From the NCBI GenBank assembly GCA_050949825.1, contig JBMNGL010000013.1:1-64000 (forward strand): 64,000 bases of DNA, given 5' to 3'. The notes under the pieces were generated by a model, which was given only the letters and a program-made list of their open reading frames with translations, searched no databases and was not told the DNA's origin. This DNA is from DTU019 sp050949825 (GTDB lineage Bacteria; Bacillota; Syntrophomonadia; Syntrophomonadales; Syntrophomonadaceae). Both the position numbers and the translations under genes were made by a program. Shown here piece by piece: positions 1-8,050 of the stretch. The stretch's first letter is position 1. Each line of letters opens with the position of its first letter.

Positions 1-212
1 TGACGCCAACTGACCGAAATTCCTATATACCTCTTGTAAAGTTATTTTTCTATAGATTAATAGTAAAAAATGAGTCAGTAGGTGTCAGTAGTCAGCATAA
101 AAAAACCTGACCGAACTGACATAAAAAATAGGATTGATGTTATTAGTTAACCATTGGGCAGTTTAACATGACGAAAGGTGTCAGCAAGGTCAGCAGGAAG
201 GCGGTGTTTATA
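1..212. repeat. Non-coding cluster of TGAC/GTCA repeats
   Basis: The first 200 bases hold repeated TGAC or GTCA words: TGACCGAA occurs near 11 and near 109, ACTGAC near 115, and GTCAG near 73, 84, 91, 180 and 189. The stretch is AT-rich and precedes a replication-type gene pair, so it could be an iteron-like replication origin or a regulator binding array. It may also include the end of an upstream gene outside the window. Confidence 0.35.
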
Positions 213-491
213 TTGAGGGAGCGAGAGATAGAAATCAGATTGAAAGAAGAAGTGAAACGAGCGGGAGGCTTAGCCTTAAAATTTATTTCCCCTGGAACAG
301 CGGGGGTGCCGGATAGAATTGTGCTTCTCCCCGGTAAAGAGGTAATTTTTGTGGAACTTAAGGCACCGGAGGAACGATTGAGACCCCTACAGCTTAAACG
401 GAAAGAGCAGCTAAGGAAATTGGGCTTTAGGGTTTATGTTATAGATTCTGTTCAGGCGGTGAGTGCTTTTATGAGGGAGGTGATGGGTTGA
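213..491 (+). CDS. VRR-NUC domain nuclease of phage
   Basis: Small (92 aa) phage protein of the VRR-NUC (PD-(D/E)xK-like) family. The motifs SPGTAGVPDRIVL and FVELKAP give the catalytic Asp and the ELK pair typical of the fold. The TTG at 213 is preferred over the ATG at 168: a GGCGGTG-type ribosome site precedes it at normal spacing, and family members usually start MRERE. The gene overlaps the helicase by four bases, a pairing common in Firmicute prophage replication modules, where the nuclease is thought to process branched DNA with the helicase. The role is inferred from family and context. Confidence 0.85.
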   Translation: MREREIEIRLKEEVKRAGGLALKFISPGTAGVPDRIVLLPGKEVIFVELKAPEERLRPLQLKRKEQLRKLGFRVYVIDSVQAVSAFMREVMG

Positions 492-1840
492 AATACAATC
501 CCCATAATTATCAGGATTATGCCTCAAAATTCATCTTAAACCAAAAGGCGGTAGCAATATTTCTGGAATGCGGCATGGGTAAAACCGTGATTACTTTAAC
601 AGCTATTGCAGAACTTTTGCATAACTATTTTGAGATAATCCGGGTATTGGTCATTGCTCCCCTTCGGGTTGGTATGGTGTGGGAAGAGGAAGTCAAAAAG
701 TGGGATCACCTAAACCACTTGCGCATATCTAAAGTGCTGGGTTCGGAAAAAGAGCGCATCCAAGCCCTAAACTCCACTGCCGACATCTATGTGATAAATA
801 GGGAAAACACAAAGTGGTTAGTTGATTATTACAAGAAAAACTGGCCTTTCGATATGGTGGTGTTAGACGAGCTATCCAGTTTTAAATCTCCTAAAGCCCA
901 ACGGTTTAAGGCTCTACGCAAAGTAAGACCTTTTGTTAAGCGAGTAGTGGGTTTAACCGGCACTCCGGCTCCTAACGGACTAATTGATCTGTGGTCGCAG
1001 GTTTACCTTTTAGATAGCGGGCAGCGGCTGGGAAAAACCTTAACCGGTTACCGGGAACGTTACTTCTTGCCCGATAAACGCAATCATAACATCATCTTCA
1101 CCTACAAGCTGAAAGAAGGTGCCGAAAAAGCAATTTACAATAAACTTTCCGACATCTGCATCAGTATGAAAAGTGGAGATTACTTAAACATCCCGGAACG
1201 CATAGACAACATAGTGCCGGTGCAGCTACCGATCAAAGCGATGGAGAAATACCAGCAGTTGGAGCGAGATTTAATACTACCGTTAATAGATGGTGATGTA
1301 GTAGCCGGGAGTGCAGCAGTTTTGGCTAACAAGCTTTTACAGACTACCGGCGGGGCGGTTTATGACGAAGATGGCGGAGTGCAAGAGATCCATGATGAGA
1401 AGCTTGATGCCCTGGAGGATTTAATCGAGGCGGCCAATGGCAAGCCGGTGCTGGTTTACTATTCTTACCGACATGACTTGGAGAGGATTCAAAAACGTCT
1501 GGACTGCCGGGTGCTGGATAAACCAGAAGACATTGAGGATTGGAACAAAGGCGAAGTACCAGTGATGCTGGCCCACCCTGCTTCAGCAGGTCACGGCTTG
1601 AATTTACAGGACGGCGGAAGTACTATCATCTGGTTTGGACTGCCATGGAGTTTGGAATTGTACCAGCAGGCCAATGCCCGTATCCACCGTCAGGGTCAAA
1701 AAGACACAGTGGTAGTTCATCATTTAGTGGCTAAAAAAACTATAGATGAAGATGTAATGCAAGTGCTGGCTAACAAGGAAGCTGGTCAAGAGGCTTTGTT
1801 ACGAGCAGTTAAAGCCAGAATTAATCAGGAGGTGGGGTAA
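488..1840 (+). CDS. Phage SNF2/DEAD-type helicase
   Basis: Superfamily 2 helicase of 450 aa. Visible motifs are Walker A GMGKT near residue 30, a DELS box (VVLDELSSFKS) near residue 125, motif III GLTGTPAPN, motif V GHGLNLQDG and motif VI QANARIHRQGQ near the C-terminus, the last being SNF2-like. The TTG start overlaps the stop of the VRR-NUC gene and has a strong GGGAGGTG site. These helicases sit in prophage replication modules with VRR-NUC proteins. The protein is probably ATP-dependent on DNA; the exact substrate is unknown. Length and motif order look complete. Confidence 0.9.
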   Translation: MKYNPHNYQDYASKFILNQKAVAIFLECGMGKTVITLTAIAELLHNYFEIIRVLVIAPLRVGMVWEEEVKKWDHLNHLRISKVLGSEKERIQALNSTADIYVINRENTKWLVDYYKKNWPFDMVVLDELSSFKSPKAQRFKALRKVRPFVKRVVGLTGTPAPNGLIDLWSQVYLLDSGQRLGKTLTGYRERYFLPDKRNHNIIFTYKLKEGAEKAIYNKLSDICISMKSGDYLNIPERIDNIVPVQLPIKAMEKYQQLERDLILPLIDGDVVAGSAAVLANKLLQTTGGAVYDEDGGVQEIHDEKLDALEDLIEAANGKPVLVYYSYRHDLERIQKRLDCRVLDKPEDIEDWNKGEVPVMLAHPASAGHGLNLQDGGSTIIWFGLPWSLELYQQANARIHRQGQKDTVVVHHLVAKKTIDEDVMQVLANKEAGQEALLRAVKARINQEVG

Positions 1841-1842
1841 CC

Positions 1843-2034
1843 ATGAAAGACTGCTTTGCTTATAAAAGAAATAGCTGCATAGCTTTGAAAGTAAAACAAT
1901 GTGAAGGCTGCAGTTTCTATAAAACCAAGGAGCAATATTTACTGGACCAAGAAAAGGCATTGGAGAGAATTCGAGGTTTAGATGCTAAGAAGCAAAAACA
2001 CATCTTTGAAAAGTATTACAAGATGGAGGTGTAA
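1843..2034 (+). CDS. Small Cys-rich phage protein
   Basis: A 63-aa protein starting 2 bases after the helicase stop, behind a GGAGGTGG site that lies in the end of the helicase gene. The N-terminal part carries four cysteines (CFAYKRNSC and CEGC), which suggests a small zinc-binding site; the C-terminal part is a charged helix. Similar small proteins lie between helicase and late regulator genes in Clostridia prophages. Function unknown. It is probably translated with its neighbours because the spacing is only a few bases on each side. Confidence 0.7.
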   Translation: MKDCFAYKRNSCIALKVKQCEGCSFYKTKEQYLLDQEKALERIRGLDAKKQKHIFEKYYKMEV

Positions 2035-2037
2035 AGC

Positions 2038-2478
2038 ATGGGCGCTAAGGAATATTTATCTCAAGCCTTGTGGCTTGATCAGCGGATTAATAGCAAGCTG
2101 GAGCTATTAGAAACTTTAAGAGCATTGGCTATGAAGGTAAGTGTTAATCTTACAGAGGAAAAAGTGTCCGGCGGCAAAAATACAAAAAGCCATATGGAAA
2201 ATACCATAGCCAAAATTGTGGATTTAGAAAAAGAAATTAATCGGGACATTAACCATCTGGTGGGTGTGAAGGCAGAAATCATGGATACTATTAGCCAGGT
2301 GGATGATCCTATTTGCCAGTTGCTGTTGGAGATGAGATATGTTAACGGTTGGTCTTGGGAAGCTGTAGCCGGGGAATTAAGATTTGATAGGAGTTGGATT
2401 TCACGTTTGCATGGTAGTGCTTTAAAAGAAATCGAGAAAAAAATGAAACACGCATCAAAAAGCAACAAAAAGCAATAA
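2038..2478 (+). CDS. Phage late-gene regulator, DUF1492/ArpU-like
   Basis: A 146-aa protein with a charged helical N-terminal part and a C-terminal sigma-70-region-4-like helix-turn-helix: the segment MRYVNGWSWEAVAGELRF followed by DRSWISRLHGSALK. This arrangement fits the DUF1492/ArpU/RinA-like group that activates late gene transcription in Firmicute phages. It starts 3 bases after the previous stop and closes the early operon, directly before a structured region with a terminator. Activation of the structural operon is inferred from family and position. Confidence 0.75.
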   Translation: MGAKEYLSQALWLDQRINSKLELLETLRALAMKVSVNLTEEKVSGGKNTKSHMENTIAKIVDLEKEINRDINHLVGVKAEIMDTISQVDDPICQLLLEMRYVNGWSWEAVAGELRFDRSWISRLHGSALKEIEKKMKHASKSNKKQ

Positions 2479-2529
2479 AAACAACAAGAAGCAACAGCCA
2501 ACCCGTGCTATACTATAAAGTGTAATGGT

Positions 2530-2660
2530 ATAGAAAATCAAGAACACCAGATGCTGTTTGAATAGGCCCTAGGGATAGATCGACCACGACTCCCGGGAAA
2601 CGCAGCATTCTTGATATAGAGCCCTCAGGGATTAAATCCTTCAGGGCTTTTTCTATGCCC
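2530..2660 (+). ncRNA. Candidate structured RNA ending in a terminator
   Basis: Stem 1 pairs ATCAAGAA (2537-2544) with TTCTTGAT (2608-2615). Stem 2 pairs ATGCTGTTT (2551-2559) with AAACGCAGCAT (2598-2608, two-base bulge). GGGA and TCCC can pair in the apical part. A separate hairpin follows. The region is intergenic between the late regulator and the antitoxin gene. It could be a leader, a small RNA or a packaging or antitermination element. Confidence 0.4.
2620..2652 (+). terminator. Rho-independent terminator
   Basis: AGCCCTCAGGG pairs with CCTTCAGGGCT around a short AT-rich loop, followed by TTTTT. It closes the early operon. The T-run is followed by CTATGCCCC, a word that recurs after several terminators of this prophage. 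Confidence 0.75.
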
Positions 2661-2816
2661 CAAATAAAAAAATATTAATAAAAGATTTATCTGATTGAAA
2701 AAGGATGGTTTTATTAGTATCGGGGGACTAAATAAAAATATTTTCGTGCTATAGGTTGATATGTCGTCGTGCAATATGCGCATAATATAGCTACCTTTAG
2801 TAAGGGGATGATTGAA

Positions 2817-3095
2817 ATGGACCGATCAACTACAAATATTAGCATTCGTATGGATGCAGAATTGAAAGCACAAGCAGATGCACTATTTGCGGAGTTAGGT
2901 ATGAATATTTCAACTGCATTTAACATTTTTGTTCGCCAGTGCCTGCGTGAAGGAAGAATACCTTTTGAAATTGCTTTGAAGCAGCCAAATAGAGAAACTA
3001 TTGAAGCAATGCTGGAGGTAGAAAGGATGGCAAAAGATCCGACTGTTAAAGGATACGATAATTTGGATGAACTCTTTGCAGATCTAGAAAAATAG
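2817..3095 (+). CDS. RelB/DinJ-family antitoxin, no toxin beside it
   Basis: A 92-aa protein. The N-terminus TTNISIRMDAELKAQADALF is the ribbon-helix-helix of DinJ/RelB antitoxins, and the C-terminal part is a variable toxin-binding tail. The ATG at 2817 has an AAGGGG site just upstream. No RelE/YafQ gene follows: the next gene is an XRE regulator about 110 bases downstream. The antitoxin is therefore an orphan, perhaps after loss of its toxin, or it acts as a plain repressor. The family assignment is firm; the role here is open. Confidence 0.8.
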   Translation: MDRSTTNISIRMDAELKAQADALFAELGMNISTAFNIFVRQCLREGRIPFEIALKQPNRETIEAMLEVERMAKDPTVKGYDNLDELFADLEK

Positions 3096-3207
3096 GAGTA
3101 TTGCACGGGATACATTTATTGTCTAAAAGGGATTGCTGGTTAAGTAACTAAAAAACGAATCTGTTGATCACTCTATTGGAAACAGACAAAGCTATTATAG
3201 AATATGT

Positions 3208-3579
3208 TTGAGGGAGGTGCTACCCACGACAAATATAAACTTGGCGAGTAAGAAATTTAAAGAGTTAAGAGAATACAACAAATTGAGCCAATCACAAATA
3301 GCTGAGTTTTTAAATATTGATCAAAGTTATATTTCAAAATTTGAAACAGGCGAACGGAAAATCGGGGTAGATATCTTAGAAAAAACCTGCAATCTATTTG
3401 GTTGTACTTTGAAATATTTTGAAGATGAAAATGAAAAATATACACCAATGTCAATTGCTTTTCGGCCAAACAGCTTACAGAAAGAGGATTTAGAAGCGAT
3501 CGCTGAAATAAATAAAATAGCATTAAATATGGCTTTTATGAATTCAATAATCAATGAGAACGGCGAGGTTGAAGGATAG
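3208..3579 (+). CDS. XRE-family helix-turn-helix regulator
   Basis: A protein of about 110-123 aa with an N-terminal XRE helix-turn-helix: LREYNKLSQSQIAEFLNID, then QSYISKFETGERK. The C-terminal part is a helical tail of a type seen in XRE/ImmA-partner or antitoxin-type regulators. The start is uncertain: TTG at 3208 carries the reading frame, but a GGGAGGT site at 3211-3217 suggests initiation a little later. Position between early and packaging genes fits a phage regulator; no ImmA-like metallopeptidase gene is beside it. Confidence 0.75.
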   Translation: MREVLPTTNINLASKKFKELREYNKLSQSQIAEFLNIDQSYISKFETGERKIGVDILEKTCNLFGCTLKYFEDENEKYTPMSIAFRPNSLQKEDLEAIAEINKIALNMAFMNSIINENGEVEG

Positions 3580-3582
3580 ATT

Positions 3583-3695
3583 AGCCCAGCATCTGGTTGG
3601 GCACACTGGATTTCCTAGGGTGGTTTTAGGCCACCCACCTAATTTAATATAAAAAAAGCTCTGAAACATTTAATTTGTTATCGGGGCTTTTTTTT
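3583..3695 (+). terminator. Three hairpins, the last followed by a T-run
   Basis: GCCCAGC...GGTTGGGC begins at 3583, GGGTGG...CCACCC lies at about 3618-3636, and AGCTCTGAAA...TCGGGGCTTTTTTTT ends near 3694. The last hairpin is terminator-like and is followed by ATGCCC and the ribosome site of the next gene, so it may attenuate read-through into the packaging genes. Confidence 0.5.
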
Positions 3696-3720
3696 ATGCC
3701 CAAAACGGGGGAGGTGTCTT

Positions 3721-3945
3721 ATGAAAATCAAATGTATATCCTGTCGCTTTGCTACTATTGATGAATCCGCCAGCGATAGGAATTGGAAAGCCTATGAGTG
3801 CGGTAATCCAGAAAGCGAATATCATAAATCCTTAATTAACATTTCCGAAAACGGCGATAAACATAAACGGATCTCCTGGTCTGGCTGTGACCAAGGGGAG
3901 AGGAAGGTGAAGACTGATGCCACGGAAGCCAAAAACTATCTGTAG
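3721..3945 (+). CDS. Small Cys-containing phage protein
   Basis: A 74-aa protein with a GGGGGAGGTG ribosome site. Cysteines at the N-terminus (CISCRFAT), middle (ECGNP) and near the end (SGCDQGER) suggest a metal-binding domain; the spacing resembles small zinc proteins that precede HNH genes in Clostridia prophages. Its end overlaps the HNH gene by 29 bases, so the two are probably co-translated. Function not recognised. Confidence 0.65.
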   Translation: MKIKCISCRFATIDESASDRNWKAYECGNPESEYHKSLINISENGDKHKRISWSGCDQGERKVKTDATEAKNYL

Positions 3946-4267
3946 TTACCCCGGGTGCCAGACATTAACTTATGACAGGTACTGCGAGAAGCACAGGAAA
4001 CGGATAACAAAAGAACAAAACCTTAAAAGCTCCAGGCTTTACACTTACCAATGGCGTAAGACGAGTAAAACTTTTTTAAATGAGAATCCTTTGTGTGTTC
4101 AATGTCAAAAAGAAGGAAGGCTTACTCCGGCAACAGAGGTGGACCATATCATTCCCCATGGCGGGAACAGAAAACTCTTCTGGGACAGAAAGAACTGGCA
4201 GCCTCTTTGTAAAAGTTGTCACAGTAAAAAGACCGCTGAAGAAGATGGTGGCTTTGGGAATAGATAA
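3917..4267 (+). CDS. HNH endonuclease of the packaging region
   Basis: A 116-aa HNH nuclease. The core is VDHIIPHGG followed by NWQPLCKSCHSKKT, with a second zinc pair (LCVQCQKEG) and an N-terminal Cys cluster (CSYPGCQ, RYCEKH). This is the common phage HNH family found beside cos sites and terminases in HK97-like phages, where it assists DNA packaging with the terminase. Usually the cos site and terminase follow at once; here a toxin-antitoxin pair on the opposite strand and several other genes intervene. Confidence 0.88.
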   Translation: MPRKPKTICSYPGCQTLTYDRYCEKHRKRITKEQNLKSSRLYTYQWRKTSKTFLNENPLCVQCQKEGRLTPATEVDHIIPHGGNRKLFWDRKNWQPLCKSCHSKKTAEEDGGFGNR

Positions 4268-4271
4268 CGGG

Positions 4272-4688
4272 CTAAAAAGAGTATGTCGAAATAAAATGAT
4301 CTGGTAAAATTGCTGGAACTGGGGAGCTTGTAAAATCCTTTATATTTCTGGTTATGATATATTCTACTTTTTCTCTTCGGGCGCAAGTGGCAAGTAATGC
4401 ATCTTCGTAATCGGTGAGATTTAGTTCCAATGCTTTTTTGCAGTCATCTCCGGTAACATCAATAATCTGAAAGAGGGTAAAAAGTTTTAGTAGGGTTAAC
4501 TTTGCTTCTTCAGAATTCTTAAGGTGTTTACGTATTAGGTAATATATATCCGTAACACTGCTGGCAGTGATTAAAGCTTCAATTTTTTCTTCTGCGGCAA
4601 GAAAGAATATCTTTTCGGCATGACTATAAAAAGGAGGACGTTTTGCTAGGACATCGAGTATGACATTGGTATCAATCAATACTTTCAT
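4272..4688 (-). CDS. vapC: PIN-domain toxin, VapC-like
   Basis: A 138-aa PIN-domain ribonuclease. The acidic residues expected for metal binding are visible: IDTNVILD at the N-terminus, a mid Glu/Asp region, DYEDALLA near residue 95 and NIKDF near the end. The gene overlaps the antitoxin gene by 17 bases and ends 5 bases from the HNH gene on the opposite strand. VapC toxins usually cleave tRNA or rRNA. The pair lies between the HNH gene and the cos-like region, so it looks like a later insertion. Confidence 0.85.
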   Translation of the reverse strand: MKVLIDTNVILDVLAKRPPFYSHAEKIFFLAAEEKIEALITASSVTDIYYLIRKHLKNSEEAKLTLLKLFTLFQIIDVTGDDCKKALELNLTDYEDALLATCARREKVEYIITRNIKDFTSSPVPAILPDHFISTYSF

Positions 4689-4899
4689 GGCGCTGTAGTC
4701 GCTCCCTTCTAGCTTCTTCTAAGGTTATATCTGAGGGAAGTATGCCTATTAAAGATTCGGCAACAGCTTGTTTATCTCTAGTTGCACTGGTAAGCTTAGC
4801 GATATACTTACCATTTTTAGTTATGATAATATCCTCTTTAATAGCGAGGTCTAGATACTTGCCAAGGTTGTTTTTTAATTCGGTCGCTGTGATAAACAT
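4672..4899 (-). CDS. Phd/VapB-type antitoxin
   Basis: A 75-aa protein with the Phd/YefM fold signature: FITATELKNNLGKYLDLA, then IIITKNGKYIAKLTS. The C-terminal tail (TLEEARRERLQRHESID) is the likely toxin-binding part. It has a good AGGAGGTGC ribosome site and is followed by the PIN toxin with overlapping ends. The operator-like repeat in front (4945-4995) would allow autoregulation. It neutralises the PIN toxin by inference from the pairing. Confidence 0.85.
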   Translation of the reverse strand: MFITATELKNNLGKYLDLAIKEDIIITKNGKYIAKLTSATRDKQAVAESLIGILPSDITLEEARRERLQRHESID

Positions 4900-4944
4900 T
4901 TTAGCACCTCCTATGGATTTTGGTAATTATATTATAACAAATGA

Positions 4945-4995
4945 GTACGATAATTGCAATAAAAGTTGTACGATTAAAATAATAATATCGTACAA
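4945..4995 (-). promoter_or_regulatory. Operator of the PIN toxin-antitoxin operon
   Basis: TTGTACGAT (4966-4974) and ATCGTACAA (4987-4995) are a perfect 9-base inverted repeat; a further GTACGAT lies at 4945-4951. The repeats sit about 50-100 bases upstream of the antitoxin start in an AT-rich promoter region, the usual place for an antitoxin operator. Confidence 0.6.
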
Positions 4996-5010
4996 AAAAG
5001 GAAACCATCC

Positions 5011-5106
5011 TTACCCCTAGGGGGTCTGAATCTCTACAAAAACCCCGAAACGACAACGCGCCAGGGGCTTGTGTGAAAAATCGCATAATTCGCAAGGGGG
5101 GTATAA
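5011..5106 (+). other. Candidate cos (packaging) region
   Basis: A GC-rich block stands out in an AT-rich gap: CCCCTAGGGGGTCTGAATC, then ACCCCGAAACGACAACGCG, CCAGGGGC and CGCAAGGGGGG. Blocks of this form (GGGGGTCTRAATCTCTACA and nearby CGACAACGCG) follow HNH genes in many Firmicute siphophages with cos packaging, as I remember them. The cohesive-end position cannot be fixed here. Confidence 0.4.
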
Positions 5107-5216
5107 TCGGGGTTTCAGGTTAAAAACTGTAATGAGGAAAAATTGCTCTAAATCCCATCAAACCCGAGATACACGCCAATACTAGTAGTTGGATAAAGAA
5201 ATAATTATCAATTGAA

Positions 5217-5294
5217 TAGAATGCTGAAAAGCGCCATTTAACTGGCATTCTCAGCTTATTATAGCTCGATGACTCTTGTCTTCGGGCTTTTTTG
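5217..5294 (+). terminator. Leader hairpins with T-run
   Basis: GAATGC (5219-5224) pairs with GCATTC (5245-5250). A second hairpin, AGCTCGA...TCTTCGGGCT, ends in TTTTTT near 5292 and is followed by GATGCC and the ribosome site of the methyltransferase gene. Confidence 0.5.
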
Positions 5295-5321
5295 ATGCCA
5301 CAAAACGGAGGAGATCAGAAG

Positions 5322-6866
5322 ATGAATCAAGGAATGACCATTAAAAAGGTGCCGGTATCCGCTATTAAACCGGCCCAATACAATCCACGTAAAGACTTAA
5401 AACCGGGAGATCCGGCTTATGAAAAGCTAAAGCGTTCCATGACTGAATTTGGTTATGTGGAGCCTATCGTCTGGAATGAAGAGACCGGAAACATCGTAGG
5501 CGGCCACCAGCGATACAAAATATTATTGGAAGCAGGCCATACAGAAGTTGAATGTGTGATAGTGAAGTTACCAAAAGATAAGGAAAAGGCCCTGAATGTA
5601 GCCCTTAATAAAGTAACCGGTGACTGGGAGATTGAAGCCCTAGCTGATTTACTGCAGGATCTTGATGAGCATGATTTTGACCTAACCCTGACCGGGTTTG
5701 ATGCTGCTGAGATTGAGGATCTTTTCAGCCAGGTACATGATAAAGATGCCAAAGATGATGACTATGATGTAAATAAGGCCTTGGAGGAAGCCTCCTTTGT
5801 AGAACCGGGTGATATGTGGCTCTTAGGCAGGCACCGGCTCATGTGTGCGGATGCCACCAGTGCAGAAAATGTTACTAAACTTATGGATGGCAAGAAAGCC
5901 AATCTGGTGGTAACGGACCCTCCTTATAATGTTGATTTTAAAAGTGCCAGCGGTCTAAAAATCCAAAATGACAAGCAGGAGGATAGCCAATTTTACTTAT
6001 TCCTTTTGTCAGCCTTCAAGAACATGGCTGAGAATATGGTTCCTGGTGCATCAGCTTATGTTTTTCATGCCGATACCGAAGGCTTAAATTTTAGGAAAGC
6101 CTTTATTGACGCAGGTTTTCATCTTAGCGGAGTGTGTATCTGGAAGAAGAATTCACTGGTTTTGGGAAGAAGCCCCTACAATTGGATTCATGAACCCATC
6201 CTCTTTGGATGGTTAAAAGGCGGGAAGCACAAGTGGTTTACCGGGCGGTCGGAAACGACAGTCTGGAACTATGATAAGCCTAAGAAAAATGGGGAACATC
6301 CTACCATGAAACCGATACCTCTTTTGTGTTACCCCATTAAAAACTCCTCCCAGGTCAACGGTATTGTACTGGATATCTTTGGTGGCAGTGGTTCTACACT
6401 GATTGCCTGTGAACAAGTTGACCGGATTTGTTACACCATGGAAGTGGATCCTAAATATGCGACGGTAATTGTGAAGCGTTTTATTGAGCATGCCGGCACT
6501 GACCAGGAAGTGTTTCTTTTAAGAGAAGGGAAAAAGATTCCTTATGGGGACGTACCCAAACCAGATATTGTTACCGAAGAGGACGAAGGATTTTATGATG
6601 CGGATGTGTTGCTTAATGAGCAATTCTATGGCAATATGCTGCTACCGAAAATAGATGGAGGTCAGTGCATGGATAAAAATAGCAAACCACCATGTAAGTT
6701 AACCGGAGAGGACGGGAACATCTTCTTCATCCTGGGCAGAGTGCGACAAACCCTGAAAGCCCATGGGAAAAATGATCAAGCCCAAGAAGTCAGTGAACGA
6801 GTAATGGCTTGTGGCTCCTATGATGAGGCCTTAAAAATCATCATGGAATACGTGGATGCAAAGTAG
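5322..6866 (+). CDS. ParB-domain DNA methyltransferase
   Basis: Phage protein of about 514 aa joining two enzymes. The N-terminal third is a ParB/Srx-type domain (VSAIKPAQYNPRK, then GNIVGGHQRYKILLEAG). The rest is an amino-methyltransferase of the N6-adenine/N4-cytosine type: VVTDPPYNVDF is motif IV, LDIFGGSGSTLIACEQ is motif I, placed after motif IV as in the beta class, and HPTMKPIPL lies between them. The ATG at 5322 behind GGAGGAG is preferred over the upstream start. Such genes sit between cos and terminase in Firmicute phages and likely protect phage DNA from restriction; no cognate restriction gene is visible. Confidence 0.9.
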   Translation: MNQGMTIKKVPVSAIKPAQYNPRKDLKPGDPAYEKLKRSMTEFGYVEPIVWNEETGNIVGGHQRYKILLEAGHTEVECVIVKLPKDKEKALNVALNKVTGDWEIEALADLLQDLDEHDFDLTLTGFDAAEIEDLFSQVHDKDAKDDDYDVNKALEEASFVEPGDMWLLGRHRLMCADATSAENVTKLMDGKKANLVVTDPPYNVDFKSASGLKIQNDKQEDSQFYLFLLSAFKNMAENMVPGASAYVFHADTEGLNFRKAFIDAGFHLSGVCIWKKNSLVLGRSPYNWIHEPILFGWLKGGKHKWFTGRSETTVWNYDKPKKNGEHPTMKPIPLLCYPIKNSSQVNGIVLDIFGGSGSTLIACEQVDRICYTMEVDPKYATVIVKRFIEHAGTDQEVFLLREGKKIPYGDVPKPDIVTEEDEGFYDADVLLNEQFYGNMLLPKIDGGQCMDKNSKPPCKLTGEDGNIFFILGRVRQTLKAHGKNDQAQEVSERVMACGSYDEALKIIMEYVDAK

Positions 6867-6920
6867 GTTTTAACCCTAAATTGTATCGAAATAAATACTG
6901 TATTTCCCCAGTAAATGAGT

Positions 6921-6975
6921 TGCTATATGTGTGGTTCTGAGTGATATATAGACTACCAAAAACACACGAAAGGGG
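6921..6975 (+). repeat. Leader repeat copy 1 (before amidoligase)
   Basis: The words GAGTGATATATAGACTACC and CAAAAACACAC recur with few changes before the gene at 8629. GTGTGGTT and CCAAAAACACAC can pair, so the leader may form a hairpin that ends next to the ribosome site. Confidence 0.55.
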
Positions 6976-6983
6976 AAATACAG

Positions 6984-7907
6984 ATGGAAAACAAGAATTT
7001 TTTAGCCGCCAAGTTTGGAATAGAAGTAGAGTTTACCGGGATTACCAGGAGAAAAGCAGCCGAGATTGCTGCCCGGCATCTGGGGGGAACCATAGCAGAG
7101 ACAAGGGACTCCTACAACACCTGCAAGGTTACAGCACCAGACGGCAGGGCTTGGAAATTTGTTTACGATGGCAGCATTTACACCCAAAAGAAGGTCAACG
7201 GGGAGAAGGTTTTAGCCGGAAAGGAATACAGCGTTGAGCTGGTCAGCCCCATCCTCACCTACGAAAAAGACATGGCCACCCTGCAGGAGCTAATTAGAAA
7301 ACTTAGAAAGGCCGGGGCCTTTTCAGAAAAGCAAAACTGTACCGGAATACACATACACCTGAACGGAGCCGACCACACCCCAAGAAGCGTTAGAAACTTT
7401 GTTAACATTATCTACTCAAGAAACGACCTGCTTTATGAAAGCCTTGAGATAGAGCCAAGCAGGATGCACTATTGCAAAAAGATGGACCAAGACCTGGTGG
7501 AAAGAATGAACTGGAAAAAGCCCACCACCTTTAAGCAGATAGAGGACATCTGGTACCAAGGCTACAACGACAACAGGGCCAGACACTACCATAAAAGCCG
7601 CTACCATTTTTTAAACCTACATAGCTTTTTCAACGGATGCGGCACGGTTGAACTTAGGGGTTTTAATGGAACCCTACATGCAGGGAAGATTCGCACCTAC
7701 ATTGCCCTGGCCCTGGCCATGAACCACCAAGCCTTAACTCAAAAGAGCGCCAGCAGCAAAAAGCCCCAGGTTGAAAACCCGAAATTCTCCATGAGAACTT
7801 GGCTGAACAGAATCGGCTTTATTGGGGACGAATTCAAAAACTGCCGCGAGCATCTTTGCAAGCACTTGAACGGTTCAGCAGCCTGGAGATTTCGCAGAGC
7901 CGCTTAG
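6984..7907 (+). CDS. Phage amidoligase
   Basis: A 307-aa member of the glutamine-synthetase-fold amidoligases. Visible motifs are FGIEVEFTG near residue 10 (acidic ATP/metal strand), YSVELVSPIL near residue 82, GIHIHL near residue 120 and GTVELRGFNG near residue 220. Family members form amide bonds between a carboxylate and an amine at the cost of ATP; in phages the substrate is unknown and could be a peptide, protein tail or cell-wall peptide. The C-terminal 45 residues (ENPK..MRTWL..IG) recur in the protein at 8629. A gamma-glutamylcyclotransferase gene follows directly, fitting a make-and-break amide module. Confidence 0.85.
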   Translation: MENKNFLAAKFGIEVEFTGITRRKAAEIAARHLGGTIAETRDSYNTCKVTAPDGRAWKFVYDGSIYTQKKVNGEKVLAGKEYSVELVSPILTYEKDMATLQELIRKLRKAGAFSEKQNCTGIHIHLNGADHTPRSVRNFVNIIYSRNDLLYESLEIEPSRMHYCKKMDQDLVERMNWKKPTTFKQIEDIWYQGYNDNRARHYHKSRYHFLNLHSFFNGCGTVELRGFNGTLHAGKIRTYIALALAMNHQALTQKSASSKKPQVENPKFSMRTWLNRIGFIGDEFKNCREHLCKHLNGSAAWRFRRAA

Positions 7908-8050
7908 ATAAAAACAAAAGGCGGCGACCTAACAGCCACCGGGCGGGGGACCGCCCTTTAGGTGGTAGAAGGGCTCCCCTTAATATAAAGGCCCAAACGG
8001 GGGCTATAGCGGGGGAGAAAAGGGGCCTTTTGGAAAGGATGGGTGAAAAA

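Noticed and set aside
2079..2501. 140-codon frame on the minus strand opposite the late regulator
   Set aside because: It lies fully opposite a gene with a recognisable helix-turn-helix, has low-complexity Ser/Phe content and no ribosome site.
7799..8038. Upstream extension of the cyclotransferase frame into the amidoligase gene
   Set aside because: It would overlap the amidoligase end by more than 100 bases and has no family match; starts at 8039 or 8051 fit the family.
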